NCBI GenBank assembly: GCA_964547525.1
Contig: CAZJOD010000013.1
Coordinates: 1 to 38,441, forward strand
Source: CAZJOD01 sp964547525
Lineage (GTDB): Bacteria; Bacillota; Clostridia; JAAYHZ01
Direction: 5' to 3'
Length of the DNA: 38,441 bases
The notes under the pieces are model-generated. The model did no database searches, was not told the origin of the DNA, and saw only the letters and a program-made list of their open reading frames with translations. The position numbers and the translations under genes are program-made. Shown here one piece after another: positions 1-8,135 of this stretch; position 1 is the stretch's first letter; each line of letters opens with the position of its first letter.

Positions 1-74
1 CAACCGCCTTATGTGAAGCTGTCAATAATAGTATAATGTCCGGTCAAATAATAAACTTAGAATGGAATCGATGA
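1..74 (+). CDS. 3' end of an unidentified gene (partial)
   Basis: Reading from base 3, one frame stays open for 23 codons and stops with TGA at 72-74; the other two plus-strand frames stop within 36 bases. The visible tail contains ALCEAVNNS and ends SGQIINLEWNR. An ending of the type G-Q-(V/I)-I-N is common at the C-terminus of short-chain dehydrogenases, but 23 residues are too few to assign a family. The gene is cut by the left edge of the window. It lies 110 bases upstream of hflK, which has its own ribosome binding site. Confidence is low because the call rests on a short open frame. Confidence 0.3.
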   Translation, partial: TALCEAVNNSIMSGQIINLEWNR

Positions 75-184
75 TGAATACTTCCCTTCCAAAAGATCCC
101 GAATATAAAAGGGTTGAAGAATTACAAGTTAAGATTTATACTAGATTAATATTAATAAAAAATATTATATATTAAGGAGAGGTT

Positions 185-1144
185 ATGAAAAACAAATTAA
201 CAAATGTAATAAGCATTTTTTTCGTTATTATACTGGTTGGGTTATGGATGTCTTCCGGAATATTCACTGTAAAATCCGGTGAAAATGCCGTAGTCTTAAG
301 ATTCGGAAAACATATAAAAACAATTGAAGACGCAGGACTACACTGGAGAAAACCGTGGCCCTTTGAAAAGGTAGAGGTTATAAATGTTACAGAACCAAGA
401 CGAATTGAGTTTGGGTTTAAAACAGTTAAACAAGGATCAAATAGCAATTCACCTTTATATCAAGGTGTTCCGACTCAATCTCTTATGATAACCGGAGATG
501 AAAATCTGGTTAATGTTGAAACTGCAGTACAATACAGAATCGCTATTATAGAAGATTATCTGTTTAACGTGGAAGACCAAGAACAAACCTTAAACATAGC
601 TGCAGAATCCGCTATCAGAAGGGTTGTTGCGAATCATACATTGGATCAGGTTCTCACAACACATAAAAATGAAATTCAATCTGCCATACGCCAAGATCTG
701 CAAGAAATATGTAACAATTATAAAATGGGTATTATAATTACAGCTGTACAGCTTCAAGATGTTAACCCTCCGGGAGCCGTAGATGACGCATTTAAGGATG
801 TTGTAAACGCACGAGAAGATCGTACCAGCTACATAAACGAGTCCGAGAGTTATACAAACGAAGTTATACCTCTTGCAAGAGGAAAAGCGTCTCAAATGCT
901 TAACGATGCCGAAGCATATAAACAACGAAGAATTGCAGAAGCTCGTGGAGATGTTGCCAATTTCCTTCAGGTATTAGAAAGGTATGAAACCGGAAAAGAA
1001 GTAACAAGGATTAGAATGTATCTGGAAATGATGGAAGAAATTTTACCGGGAATAAACAAATACATACTGGATGGTGAAAGCGGAAATCTTATACAGATAT
1101 TACCATTGAGCCCTCAAGAGCAATCGGTTCAAGGAACGGAGTGA
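185..1144 (+). CDS. hflK: HflK-like SPFH/band 7 membrane protein
   Basis: A 319-residue protein with a single N-terminal membrane segment (about residues 9-29) followed by an SPFH/band 7 domain. That domain includes GENAVVLRFGK, the HWRKPWPFEKVEVINV stretch typical of HflK, and an Ala/Glu-rich helical part near residues 230-270. HflK pairs with HflC in a large membrane complex that in E. coli surrounds and modulates the FtsH protease; that role is family knowledge, and no ftsH is in view here. It is shorter than E. coli HflK (about 420 aa) and lacks the long Gly/Pro-rich N-terminal extension, as is usual in Firmicutes. The ATG at 185 is preceded by AAGGAGAGG (174-182). hflC follows after only 4 bases, so the two are co-transcribed. 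Confidence 0.9.
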   Translation: MKNKLTNVISIFFVIILVGLWMSSGIFTVKSGENAVVLRFGKHIKTIEDAGLHWRKPWPFEKVEVINVTEPRRIEFGFKTVKQGSNSNSPLYQGVPTQSLMITGDENLVNVETAVQYRIAIIEDYLFNVEDQEQTLNIAAESAIRRVVANHTLDQVLTTHKNEIQSAIRQDLQEICNNYKMGIIITAVQLQDVNPPGAVDDAFKDVVNAREDRTSYINESESYTNEVIPLARGKASQMLNDAEAYKQRRIAEARGDVANFLQVLERYETGKEVTRIRMYLEMMEEILPGINKYILDGESGNLIQILPLSPQEQSVQGTE

Positions 1145-1148
1145 TTTT

Positions 1149-2159
1149 ATGAATAGTAATTATAACGTTAACGGTTTTAATAAAGATAAATTAGATGAAA
1201 TTATGGGTAACTATAAAAAAAGTTTTAAAACAGTGGCTATAATATTAGGCGGATTGATAGCTTTGTATATTATTTTCAATGCATTCACATTTACTGTTGA
1301 CGAAAGATATCAGGTGGTTGTAAAACAATTTGACAATGTAATAAAAGTTATTGTTGATAAAGGAATGACCGAAGAATTACAAAATGAATTTGATAGTAAC
1401 AGCAAATTAAGAAACGTTAAAATAGTTGAAGGTAAAGGTTTGATGTTAAAAATACCATTTATTCAGACAATTGAGTATTATACAAACATGCTGTTAACGT
1501 ATGATACCGATTCGAGAGAAGTTACCACTCGAGATAAAAAGAAGCTTATACTGGATAATTTCGCTCAATGGACCATACATAATCCGGCACTATTTTCGAT
1601 GTCGTTTGGAAGCATACGAAATGCCAACACCCGTATAGATGATATCATCTACTCAAAATTAAACGAAGAAATTGGTAAAGTAAATGCTGATGTAGTTATA
1701 TCCGATAAAAGTAATTCTATTGTTATGCTAAGTAAAATAACCGACGATTCCAATACCGAATTATCCGAATACGGAATAAGGATTGTAGATATAAGGATTA
1801 AAAGGACAGATTTACCCGAAGAAAACTTTAATTTTATTTTTAACAGAATGAGGACCGAAAGACAAAGAGAAGCAAGCAGATATCGTTCCGAAGGATTGGA
1901 ACAAGCTCAAAAAAACAGATCCGAAGCCGATAAAATTGCAACAATAATCGAAGCCGAAGCTTATGAAAAAGCCGAAGAAATAAAAGGTGAAGGTGATGCG
2001 GAAGCTGTTAAAATATATGCGGAAGCATTTAATAAAGATCCGGAATTTTATCAATTTTACAGAACACTTCTGGCATATAGAGCTACATTAAAGGAAAATA
2101 CGACAATCGTTATTGACCCCGATTCTGTATTTGCAAAATATTTATTTGATTTAGATTAA
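1149..2159 (+). CDS. hflC: HflC-like SPFH/band 7 membrane protein
   Basis: A 336-residue protein, close to the E. coli HflC length. A short cytoplasmic N-terminus leads into one membrane segment (about 28-47), then FTVDERYQVVVKQF and the SPFH core with TRDKKKLILDNFAQW, a stretch strongly conserved in HflC. The RTERQREASRYRSEG and EAEAYEKAEEIKGEGDAEA segments form the helical stalk typical of the family. It starts 4 bases after the hflK stop, which indicates translational coupling, and the pair should form a hetero-oligomeric cage in the cytoplasmic membrane. A hairpin at 2251-2301 closes the unit. Confidence 0.89.
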   Translation: MNSNYNVNGFNKDKLDEIMGNYKKSFKTVAIILGGLIALYIIFNAFTFTVDERYQVVVKQFDNVIKVIVDKGMTEELQNEFDSNSKLRNVKIVEGKGLMLKIPFIQTIEYYTNMLLTYDTDSREVTTRDKKKLILDNFAQWTIHNPALFSMSFGSIRNANTRIDDIIYSKLNEEIGKVNADVVISDKSNSIVMLSKITDDSNTELSEYGIRIVDIRIKRTDLPEENFNFIFNRMRTERQREASRYRSEGLEQAQKNRSEADKIATIIEAEAYEKAEEIKGEGDAEAVKIYAEAFNKDPEFYQFYRTLLAYRATLKENTTIVIDPDSVFAKYLFDLD

Positions 2160-2250
2160 AGTGTAGATTTTCAATAAGACCCACAGCTGCATCGAGTGTC
2201 CACGGGTCAGTTTACATTTTAAAATCAAGTTTTGAAAATGTATCCTATTA

Positions 2251-2301
2251 AAAAGAAACCGAAGGGCGTAGAGATTGAACTCACATCTTTCGGTTTCTTT
2301 T
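2251..2301. terminator. Hairpin between hflC and the convergent hydrolase gene
   Basis: AAAAGAAACCGAA (2251-2263) pairs perfectly with TTCGGTTTCTTTT (2289-2301) around a 25-base loop. The A-rich left arm and T-rich right arm give a T run after the stem on both strands, so it can serve hflC on the plus strand and the hydrolase on the minus strand. The long loop makes it less typical than the hairpin at 4802. Confidence 0.6.
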
Positions 2302-2342
2302 AAACTCTTTATTTGCATATAAATTAACAGTATGTGCATATA

Positions 2343-3320
2343 TTATTTAATAGTAGTAAGAAAATCAATTAATTTTTGATTGAACAGATCATAATGAGTC
2401 TCCATCGGACAGTGGGCGGCGCCTTCAATTACCTCCAATTTCATGGCTGGAATCAAACTTTGTATTTTTATAGCTTGCTCTAAGGGAACCCAAGTATCAT
2501 CACCACCCCAAATAGCAAAGGTGGGTATGTCGGAAAATATAGAACTGTCGACTTTTTCACTACGGGCTGTTTTAACAAAATCTAAAAGAGCACTTTCAGT
2601 ACCCGGTAAAATTAAAGGTTTCAAATAACCTTTTACATCTTCAGTACTTGGCATTACTCCATATGCCGAAGTTAGAAACGCTTCTATTTTATCTTCCTTA
2701 AATAACAGATGCCTCAAAATAACCTCAAGCCATCTACCTGCAGGTGGATATTTTAATGCAAAAGATGCCCTACCCTTATTATTATCAAATAATGCACCGT
2801 CAACTAAAACAAGTGCCTTTGTACCGGTAGGTCGTTCCATCGCCATTGTTGTTACCGTTCCCGCTCCCATAGAATGACCTGCTAATATCCATTGCTCAAT
2901 ATTATCATCAATATATAAAGATTGATCTATATTATCCAATACATTCCATATCAAATCACTCCTACTTTTTTGACTGTGATTTACACCCGGATTACGGCTA
3001 CTATGTCCAAAGCCGGGCAGATCCAATGCTACGACAATATACCCGGATTCCTTTAAAAATTCTACATTTTTGTTCCAGGAATATGTTGACCCTCCCAATC
3101 CGTGTATCAGTAAAATTTTACCCTCCGGTATCTCTTTTTCCGGATACCAAATTCTATAATGAATTATGATTTTAGATATTTCCTGAGTTTGGCTTTCCGG
3201 GAAAGGTTTGTATTCGCTAAAATCCAAATATGATGTCACGGGTATTACATACGGTATAAGGCTAAGAAAAATAAATAAAAATATAAATATAATAGATATT
3301 TTTTTCAATACTCTTTTCAT
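2343..3320 (-). CDS. Membrane-anchored alpha/beta hydrolase
   Basis: A 325-residue alpha/beta-hydrolase-fold protein. Counting from the chosen start, it has an N-terminal hydrophobic segment (about 7-26), the oxyanion-hole motif LLIHGLGGS, the nucleophile elbow GHSMG with Ser150, an acid candidate in WGGDDTWVP (Asp274/275), and the catalytic His in GAAHCPM (His303). All triad elements are present, so it should be an active esterase, lipase or related hydrolase on the outer face of the membrane; the substrate is unknown. A TTG at 3332 would also open the frame, but the ATG at 3320 is chosen because GGAGG sits a few bases before it. It converges on hflC and appears monocistronic. Confidence 0.85.
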   Translation of the reverse strand: MKRVLKKISIIFIFLFIFLSLIPYVIPVTSYLDFSEYKPFPESQTQEISKIIIHYRIWYPEKEIPEGKILLIHGLGGSTYSWNKNVEFLKESGYIVVALDLPGFGHSSRNPGVNHSQKSRSDLIWNVLDNIDQSLYIDDNIEQWILAGHSMGAGTVTTMAMERPTGTKALVLVDGALFDNNKGRASFALKYPPAGRWLEVILRHLLFKEDKIEAFLTSAYGVMPSTEDVKGYLKPLILPGTESALLDFVKTARSEKVDSSIFSDIPTFAIWGGDDTWVPLEQAIKIQSLIPAMKLEVIEGAAHCPMETHYDLFNQKLIDFLTTIK

Positions 3321-3535
3321 AGTGCCCTCCAATAATCATGACATATATATTTTCTCATAAAAGAAAAATAAAAAATACCGTTTAACAAAATAAAATTATA
3401 ACTGTATTTTTGTTATTTTTCCGGTTAGAACAAAAGTAAGAACAAACAAATTAAAAACTTAAGATCAAATGGTATTAATTACAGATTACAAAAATTCATA
3501 AATACTATATAATTGAATATGGGGGGGTAGTATAA

Positions 3536-4681
3536 ATGGGCTGTGAAAAGGTAAGATCAAACTTTTGGATATTTCGAAAATTCAAGAATTATTTTAAAAC
3601 CGGTACTCTTGTTTTAGCTATATTGGCCATGTTAACTTGGTTATTAACAATTTTTGCAGCAAAAAATCCTGAAACGGTAGAAAAGCTTTATTCATCTACT
3701 GTTTATCCTTATATAGCCAAAAGTATAGGTCTAATTTTTGGTATCTTTCCTATATCTATAGCTGAAATAATAATAATTATAATTTTTGTACTTGTATTAA
3801 CAGGATTGCTCTTTTTATTATTTTCACCAAAAAAAATTCTTGATAACAAAAAGCTGATTATCAACAAAATAATAAGTTGTACTTCCTTGGTATACATACT
3901 CTTTTATTTTTTATGGGGATTTAATTATTATAGACAAGAATATTCGGTTTTAGCAGACATGGATACGGACCTCGGCACTTTAGAAGAATTATTTGAATTA
4001 TCACTGGAAATTATTAATAATTTAAATGAAATAAGGTACAACCTTTTAGAAGATGAAAGCGGTGTATTTTATGTAACCGAAAATATCAGGGAATTAAGTC
4101 GACAAGCGCAAAAAGGATTTGAGGATCTTTGGATCGGCACAATAAATTTAAGCGGAAATTATGGTCATGTCAAACCGATTTTGTTGTCCGGCTTTATGAG
4201 CTATACAGGTATAACAGGTATATATTTCCCATTTACATTTGAGCCAAATGTTAATATGGATATACCTCATCATAATCTTTTAGCAACAATTTGCCATGAA
4301 ATCGCTCATCAACGTGGCTTCGCAAAAGAAGACGAAGCTAATTTTATAGCCTATAGGGCGGCTGTTAATAATCCGAACGATAATTTTAAATATTCCGGCT
4401 ATTATCTGGCTATGCGTTATTTATTAACGGATCTTTTCAATAGTGATGAGGTTTTATACAAATTAATATACTCCAAAATTAGTGATGCGGTAAAAAGAGA
4501 TATGAACTTTAGCGAAAATTATTGGGTATCTAAAGAAGGTAGCGTAGAAAGGGTTGTAACAGCTATGAATGATATGTATCTTAAAGCAAACAACCAGAGT
4601 CAAGGTATAAAAAGCTACAACAAAGTGGTAAATCTTTTAATATCGGAATATAGACAGAAAATTAAATTTTCTACCAAATGA
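3536..4681 (+). CDS. DUF3810 family membrane protein with HExxH zinc-peptidase motif
   Basis: A 381-residue protein with three hydrophobic segments in the N-terminal third (about 23-44, 70-98 and 112-132) and a soluble C-terminal domain. That domain carries CHEIAHQRGF, with HEIAH at residues 254-258, and Glu267 in KEDEAN as a likely third zinc ligand. This is the arrangement of DUF3810, a conserved clostridial family whose function is not established; the motif implies a metallopeptidase fold. The start is supported by a run of seven G followed by TAG just upstream (3521-3530). It stands alone between an outward-facing hydrolase gene and the convergent copA, and the hairpin at 4802-4835 follows it. 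Confidence 0.82.
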   Translation: MGCEKVRSNFWIFRKFKNYFKTGTLVLAILAMLTWLLTIFAAKNPETVEKLYSSTVYPYIAKSIGLIFGIFPISIAEIIIIIIFVLVLTGLLFLLFSPKKILDNKKLIINKIISCTSLVYILFYFLWGFNYYRQEYSVLADMDTDLGTLEELFELSLEIINNLNEIRYNLLEDESGVFYVTENIRELSRQAQKGFEDLWIGTINLSGNYGHVKPILLSGFMSYTGITGIYFPFTFEPNVNMDIPHHNLLATICHEIAHQRGFAKEDEANFIAYRAAVNNPNDNFKYSGYYLAMRYLLTDLFNSDEVLYKLIYSKISDAVKRDMNFSENYWVSKEGSVERVVTAMNDMYLKANNQSQGIKSYNKVVNLLISEYRQKIKFSTK

Positions 4682-4801
4682 GCACAATAATAAAGTAATT
4701 TCTCAGAGCCCATAATATTAAATTAATTCCTTTGTATAAATTACAAGAACTTTAGAAAAATTCAAGGTACTATATGGCTTTATTCGTTTAAGTAGTTAAA
4801 A

Positions 4802-4835
4802 GCAAAAAAGCTTGCAAAAAAACAAGCTTTTTTGC
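4802..4835. terminator. Bidirectional rho-independent terminator
   Basis: A perfect 13-bp stem, GCAAAAAAGCTTG (4802-4814) with CAAGCTTTTTTGC (4823-4835), closes an 8-base loop. It lies between two converging genes, DUF3810 (plus) and copA (minus), and the A/T runs in its arms let it act on both transcripts. Confidence 0.8.
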
Positions 4836-4864
4836 ATCGCACTTCATAAATTAATTACTAAAGA

Positions 4865-7324
4865 TTAGTGAAGAGGTTTAAATCTTTTAAGCCTCAAAGC
4901 GTTACTTAACACAGAAACAGAGCTGAGCGCCATAGCCCCGGCGGCAATCATAGGATTTAGCAAAGGCCCTCCAAACAAATGTAAAAATCCTGCCGCTATA
5001 GGAATGCCCAAAGTATTATATGCAAAAGCCCAAAAAAGGTTTTGCTTTATATTTTGTATAGTCTTTTTACTTAATTGTATAGCTGTAGGAACATCCATTA
5101 GATCACTTCTCATCAATACAATATCTGCGGATTCCATGGCCACATCGGTTCCAGAACCTATGGCTATACCGATATCCGCTTGTGCCAGAGCCGGAGCGTC
5201 GTTAATACCGTCACCAACCATAGCTACCGGCTTGCCTTCGGATTGGAGCTTTTTAACCTCATTCGCTTTTTCTTGTGGTAAAACCTCGGCTAAAACCCTG
5301 TCTATACCAACTTGTCTTGCTATAGCTTCCGCTGTTCTCTTGTTATCTCCGGTAATCATAACCACTTCGATATCCATACTGTGTAAAATTTCTATTGCTT
5401 TTTTACTACTTTCTTTCATAACATCGGCTACAGCAATGATACCTGCAAGTTCTCCATTAATAGCAATATACATTGGTGTCTTGCCTTCTTCGGCCAATTG
5501 ATCGGATTCTTTTTGAATAGTTAACTCTATACCTTTATCATCCATCAGTTTTTTATTACCTAACAGCATTTTTCTTCCTTGAATGACAACCTCTATTCCA
5601 TGACCGGGTATTGCCATGAAGCTTTCTACTGCAACCGGATTAATATTCTTATCCTTTGCGGCATTAACAATCGCTTCACCTAACGGGTGCTCGGATCCTT
5701 TCTCAGCTGAAGCGGAAAACCGTAGAAGTTCTGTACCATCAATCACATCGGTAGTTATAATATCAGTTACCTTTGGTTTACCCTCTGTTATTGTTCCTGT
5801 CTTATCAAATATAATTGTTTTAATTTTATGAGTAGTTTCCAGCGCTTCTCCTCCCTTTATTAAAATACCGTATTCGGCACCTTTTCCGGTACCTACCATA
5901 ATAGCAGTTGGAGTTGCAAGTCCTAGCGCACAAGGACAGGCAATAACCAGAACCGCTATAAAAATTGTTAAAGAAAATACGGCCGATACACCGGAAATTG
6001 CCCATGCGATAGCGGACAAAACCGCTATAACAATAACCGTAGGAACAAAATAACCTGATATAATATCCACCATTTTAGCTATCGGAGCTTTTGAACTCTG
6101 CGCATCTTCTACAAGCTTTATAATTTGAGCAAGCACCGTATCTTTTCCAACTTTCGTAGCTTTAAATTTAATCGTTCCGTTTTTGTTTATACTTGCTCCG
6201 TAAACCTTGCCGCCTATATTCTTTTCAATGGGAATACTCTCCCCGGTTAGCATAGACTCATCTACAGATGTTCTACCGTCTACCACTTCCCCGTCAACCG
6301 GAATCTTTTCCCCCGGTTTTACCAAGATTATATCTCCCGTTTCAACTTCCTCTATAGGCAATACAACTTCTTTATCGTCTTGAATAATTATTGCAGTTTT
6401 TGGAGTAAGACCCATCAATTTTTTTATCGCTTCCGATGTCTTTCCTTTATTTACCGACTCTAAATACTTTCCCAATAAGATCAATGTTATAATAATGCCT
6501 GATGTTTCAAAATACAGTTCCATTGAATATTCCACGTTACCTCTAATAATTTGAAATATTGCATATAATCCATATAAGAAAGCCGCAGACGTACCTATTG
6601 CAATAAGTGAATCCATATTAGGTTCACGTTTTATTAATCTAGTGAATCCTATAGTATAAAATTTATAACCTGCAATTATAATGGGTGTAACAAGTATTAA
6701 TTGTAATAACGCAAAGTTCAAAGGATGCATCTCAGGCATAATTATCATCGGTAACGGTAACCCTAGCATATGACCCATAGCTATATATAAAAGAGGCAAT
6801 GCAAAAATAGCCGATACTATAAATTTAATCCACAGGGTTTTTGCTTCTTTTTCTCTTCGCTCTTTTTCACGATCCGTTCCGGAACCCGTCTCAATATCCA
6901 ACGGGCGGTATCCTGCAGCTGAAATTGTGTCTCGAATTTGCGATAATCTTGTTTTAGTGGGATCATATACCACTTTGACTTTTTCTGTAGCAAGATTAAC
7001 ACTGACTTCATCCGTACCGGATAGTTTCTTAATTGCCTTTTCTACTGCATTTGCACAAGACGCACATGTCATTCCTAAGATAGGTATTATAACTTCACGT
7101 TTGTTCTCAGTCTGCTCTTCAATAACACCAAAACCTGCATTTTTGATTACAGATATAACTTGGTTAAGATCCACTTTGCTTTCATCATAGTCTAGGTTTA
7201 ACTTTTCAGTCGCCAAATTAACTTCGGCGGAATATATACCTTCCATCTTACTTACATTTTTTTCGACCGCTTTAGCACAGGAAGCACATGTCATTCCTGT
7301 CACAGTCAATATTTTATTCCGCAT
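4865..7324 (-). CDS. copA: Copper-exporting P1B-type ATPase with two HMA domains
   Basis: An 819-residue P-type ATPase. Two N-terminal heavy-metal-associated domains each carry GMTCASC (Cys13/16 and Cys87/90). The membrane CPC motif is at 463-465 (ACPCALGLATPTA), the phosphorylated Asp507 is in DKTGT, and SEHPLG and GDGINDAPAL complete the ATP-binding and hinge set. The CPC motif with GMTCxxC domains defines the Cu+-exporting P1B-1 group, which removes monovalent copper from the cytoplasm. Length and motif order are fully typical. The ATG is preceded by ATAGGAGAT. No copZ chaperone or csoR repressor is adjacent, and I could not recognise a CsoR-type operator in the 176-base upstream gap. Confidence 0.96.
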   Translation of the reverse strand: MRNKILTVTGMTCASCAKAVEKNVSKMEGIYSAEVNLATEKLNLDYDESKVDLNQVISVIKNAGFGVIEEQTENKREVIIPILGMTCASCANAVEKAIKKLSGTDEVSVNLATEKVKVVYDPTKTRLSQIRDTISAAGYRPLDIETGSGTDREKERREKEAKTLWIKFIVSAIFALPLLYIAMGHMLGLPLPMIIMPEMHPLNFALLQLILVTPIIIAGYKFYTIGFTRLIKREPNMDSLIAIGTSAAFLYGLYAIFQIIRGNVEYSMELYFETSGIIITLILLGKYLESVNKGKTSEAIKKLMGLTPKTAIIIQDDKEVVLPIEEVETGDIILVKPGEKIPVDGEVVDGRTSVDESMLTGESIPIEKNIGGKVYGASINKNGTIKFKATKVGKDTVLAQIIKLVEDAQSSKAPIAKMVDIISGYFVPTVIVIAVLSAIAWAISGVSAVFSLTIFIAVLVIACPCALGLATPTAIMVGTGKGAEYGILIKGGEALETTHKIKTIIFDKTGTITEGKPKVTDIITTDVIDGTELLRFSASAEKGSEHPLGEAIVNAAKDKNINPVAVESFMAIPGHGIEVVIQGRKMLLGNKKLMDDKGIELTIQKESDQLAEEGKTPMYIAINGELAGIIAVADVMKESSKKAIEILHSMDIEVVMITGDNKRTAEAIARQVGIDRVLAEVLPQEKANEVKKLQSEGKPVAMVGDGINDAPALAQADIGIAIGSGTDVAMESADIVLMRSDLMDVPTAIQLSKKTIQNIKQNLFWAFAYNTLGIPIAAGFLHLFGGPLLNPMIAAGAMALSSVSVLSNALRLKRFKPLH

Positions 7325-7500
7325 ATGTTTTATCTCCTATCCCTATATGCTGATAAACGAAAATTTATTATATATACATCATCAATTTTTAGTATATCAT
7401 AATAAAATATATCTATAGTTGTTTTTTGTATGTTAACCTAAGTTCCTTATTTTTGATTAAATAAATATTTTTTACGTATTATTTCCACTTATACATACAG

Positions 7501-8103
7501 TTATTTATTAAATATATCTTTATCCAGTTCTTGAGCTCGATGAGCATACTTATTCATCATTTCCATATTGCCTTTTTCTTTAAAATAGGCCGCAAGATTT
7601 CGGTGTGCCAAAGCATCGTCGGGACTGTATTTTAGTACTTTATCAAATAATTCCTTTGCTTTTTCGAGTCTTCCTTCCATAGCATATAAAACACCTAAAT
7701 TATTTAAAGCGTCGGCATCGAACTCTCGCAGTCCCAGGACTATTTCATATTCTCTCTTGGCTTGTTCAAAACTTCTTATTCGTTCATAATTTTTTGCAAG
7801 GTTATAATGAGCATCGGTAAAATTCGGACTTAACTCGACAGCTTTTTTAAACATTTCAATTGCTTGAGCATACTTTTCTTTTGATACAAGCTGTGTGCCT
7901 AAGTTATATGCCTCTAACGCCTGTTTACTTGGTGCATTGCCACCCATTTTCATGTTTTTGACCCCACCGTTATAAGCGTTAATAGTAACTCCCATTAGCT
8001 CTAATTCTCGGGAAACCTCTGTAGCTGACATAGGTTTTTCATTTTCGATTGTTTTCTTATCGTTATTTTCACGTTTTTTAAAAAGATTCTTTATAAGACT
8101 CAT
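7501..8103 (-). CDS. Small TPR-repeat protein
   Basis: A 200-residue soluble protein. The first 60 residues are polar and basic with no recognised domain. Residues 61-196 are four consecutive 34-residue tetratricopeptide repeats, for example AYNLGTQLVSKEKYAQAIE and NNLGVLYAMEGRLEKAKEL. TPRs form a helical scaffold for protein-protein contacts; there is no catalytic motif. The ATG is preceded by GGGAGGGA. It begins 32 bases after the large STAND-TPR gene on the same strand, so it is probably the second gene of that operon and may be a partner or adaptor of its product (inference). Confidence 0.8.
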   Translation of the reverse strand: MSLIKNLFKKRENNDKKTIENEKPMSATEVSRELELMGVTINAYNGGVKNMKMGGNAPSKQALEAYNLGTQLVSKEKYAQAIEMFKKAVELSPNFTDAHYNLAKNYERIRSFEQAKREYEIVLGLREFDADALNNLGVLYAMEGRLEKAKELFDKVLKYSPDDALAHRNLAAYFKEKGNMEMMNKYAHRAQELDKDIFNK

Positions 8104-8135
8104 AAGTTATCCCTCCCTTTAATTAATATTAAATT

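Noticed and set aside
71..175. A 34-codon frame starting with ATGATG that overlaps the stop of the left-edge gene
   Set aside because: It has no convincing ribosome binding site, AT-rich low-complexity C-terminal codons and no recognised family; the overlap is probably chance.
2178..2242. Two small inverted repeats (GACCC/GGGTC and TACATTTT/AAAATGTA) after hflC that recall IS21-type ends
   Set aside because: Both are short, no transposase or matching second end is seen, and the stronger hairpin at 2251-2301 already explains the gap.
5004..5501. A 165-codon plus-strand frame inside copA
   Set aside because: It is antisense to strongly conserved P-type ATPase motifs and lacks its own signals.
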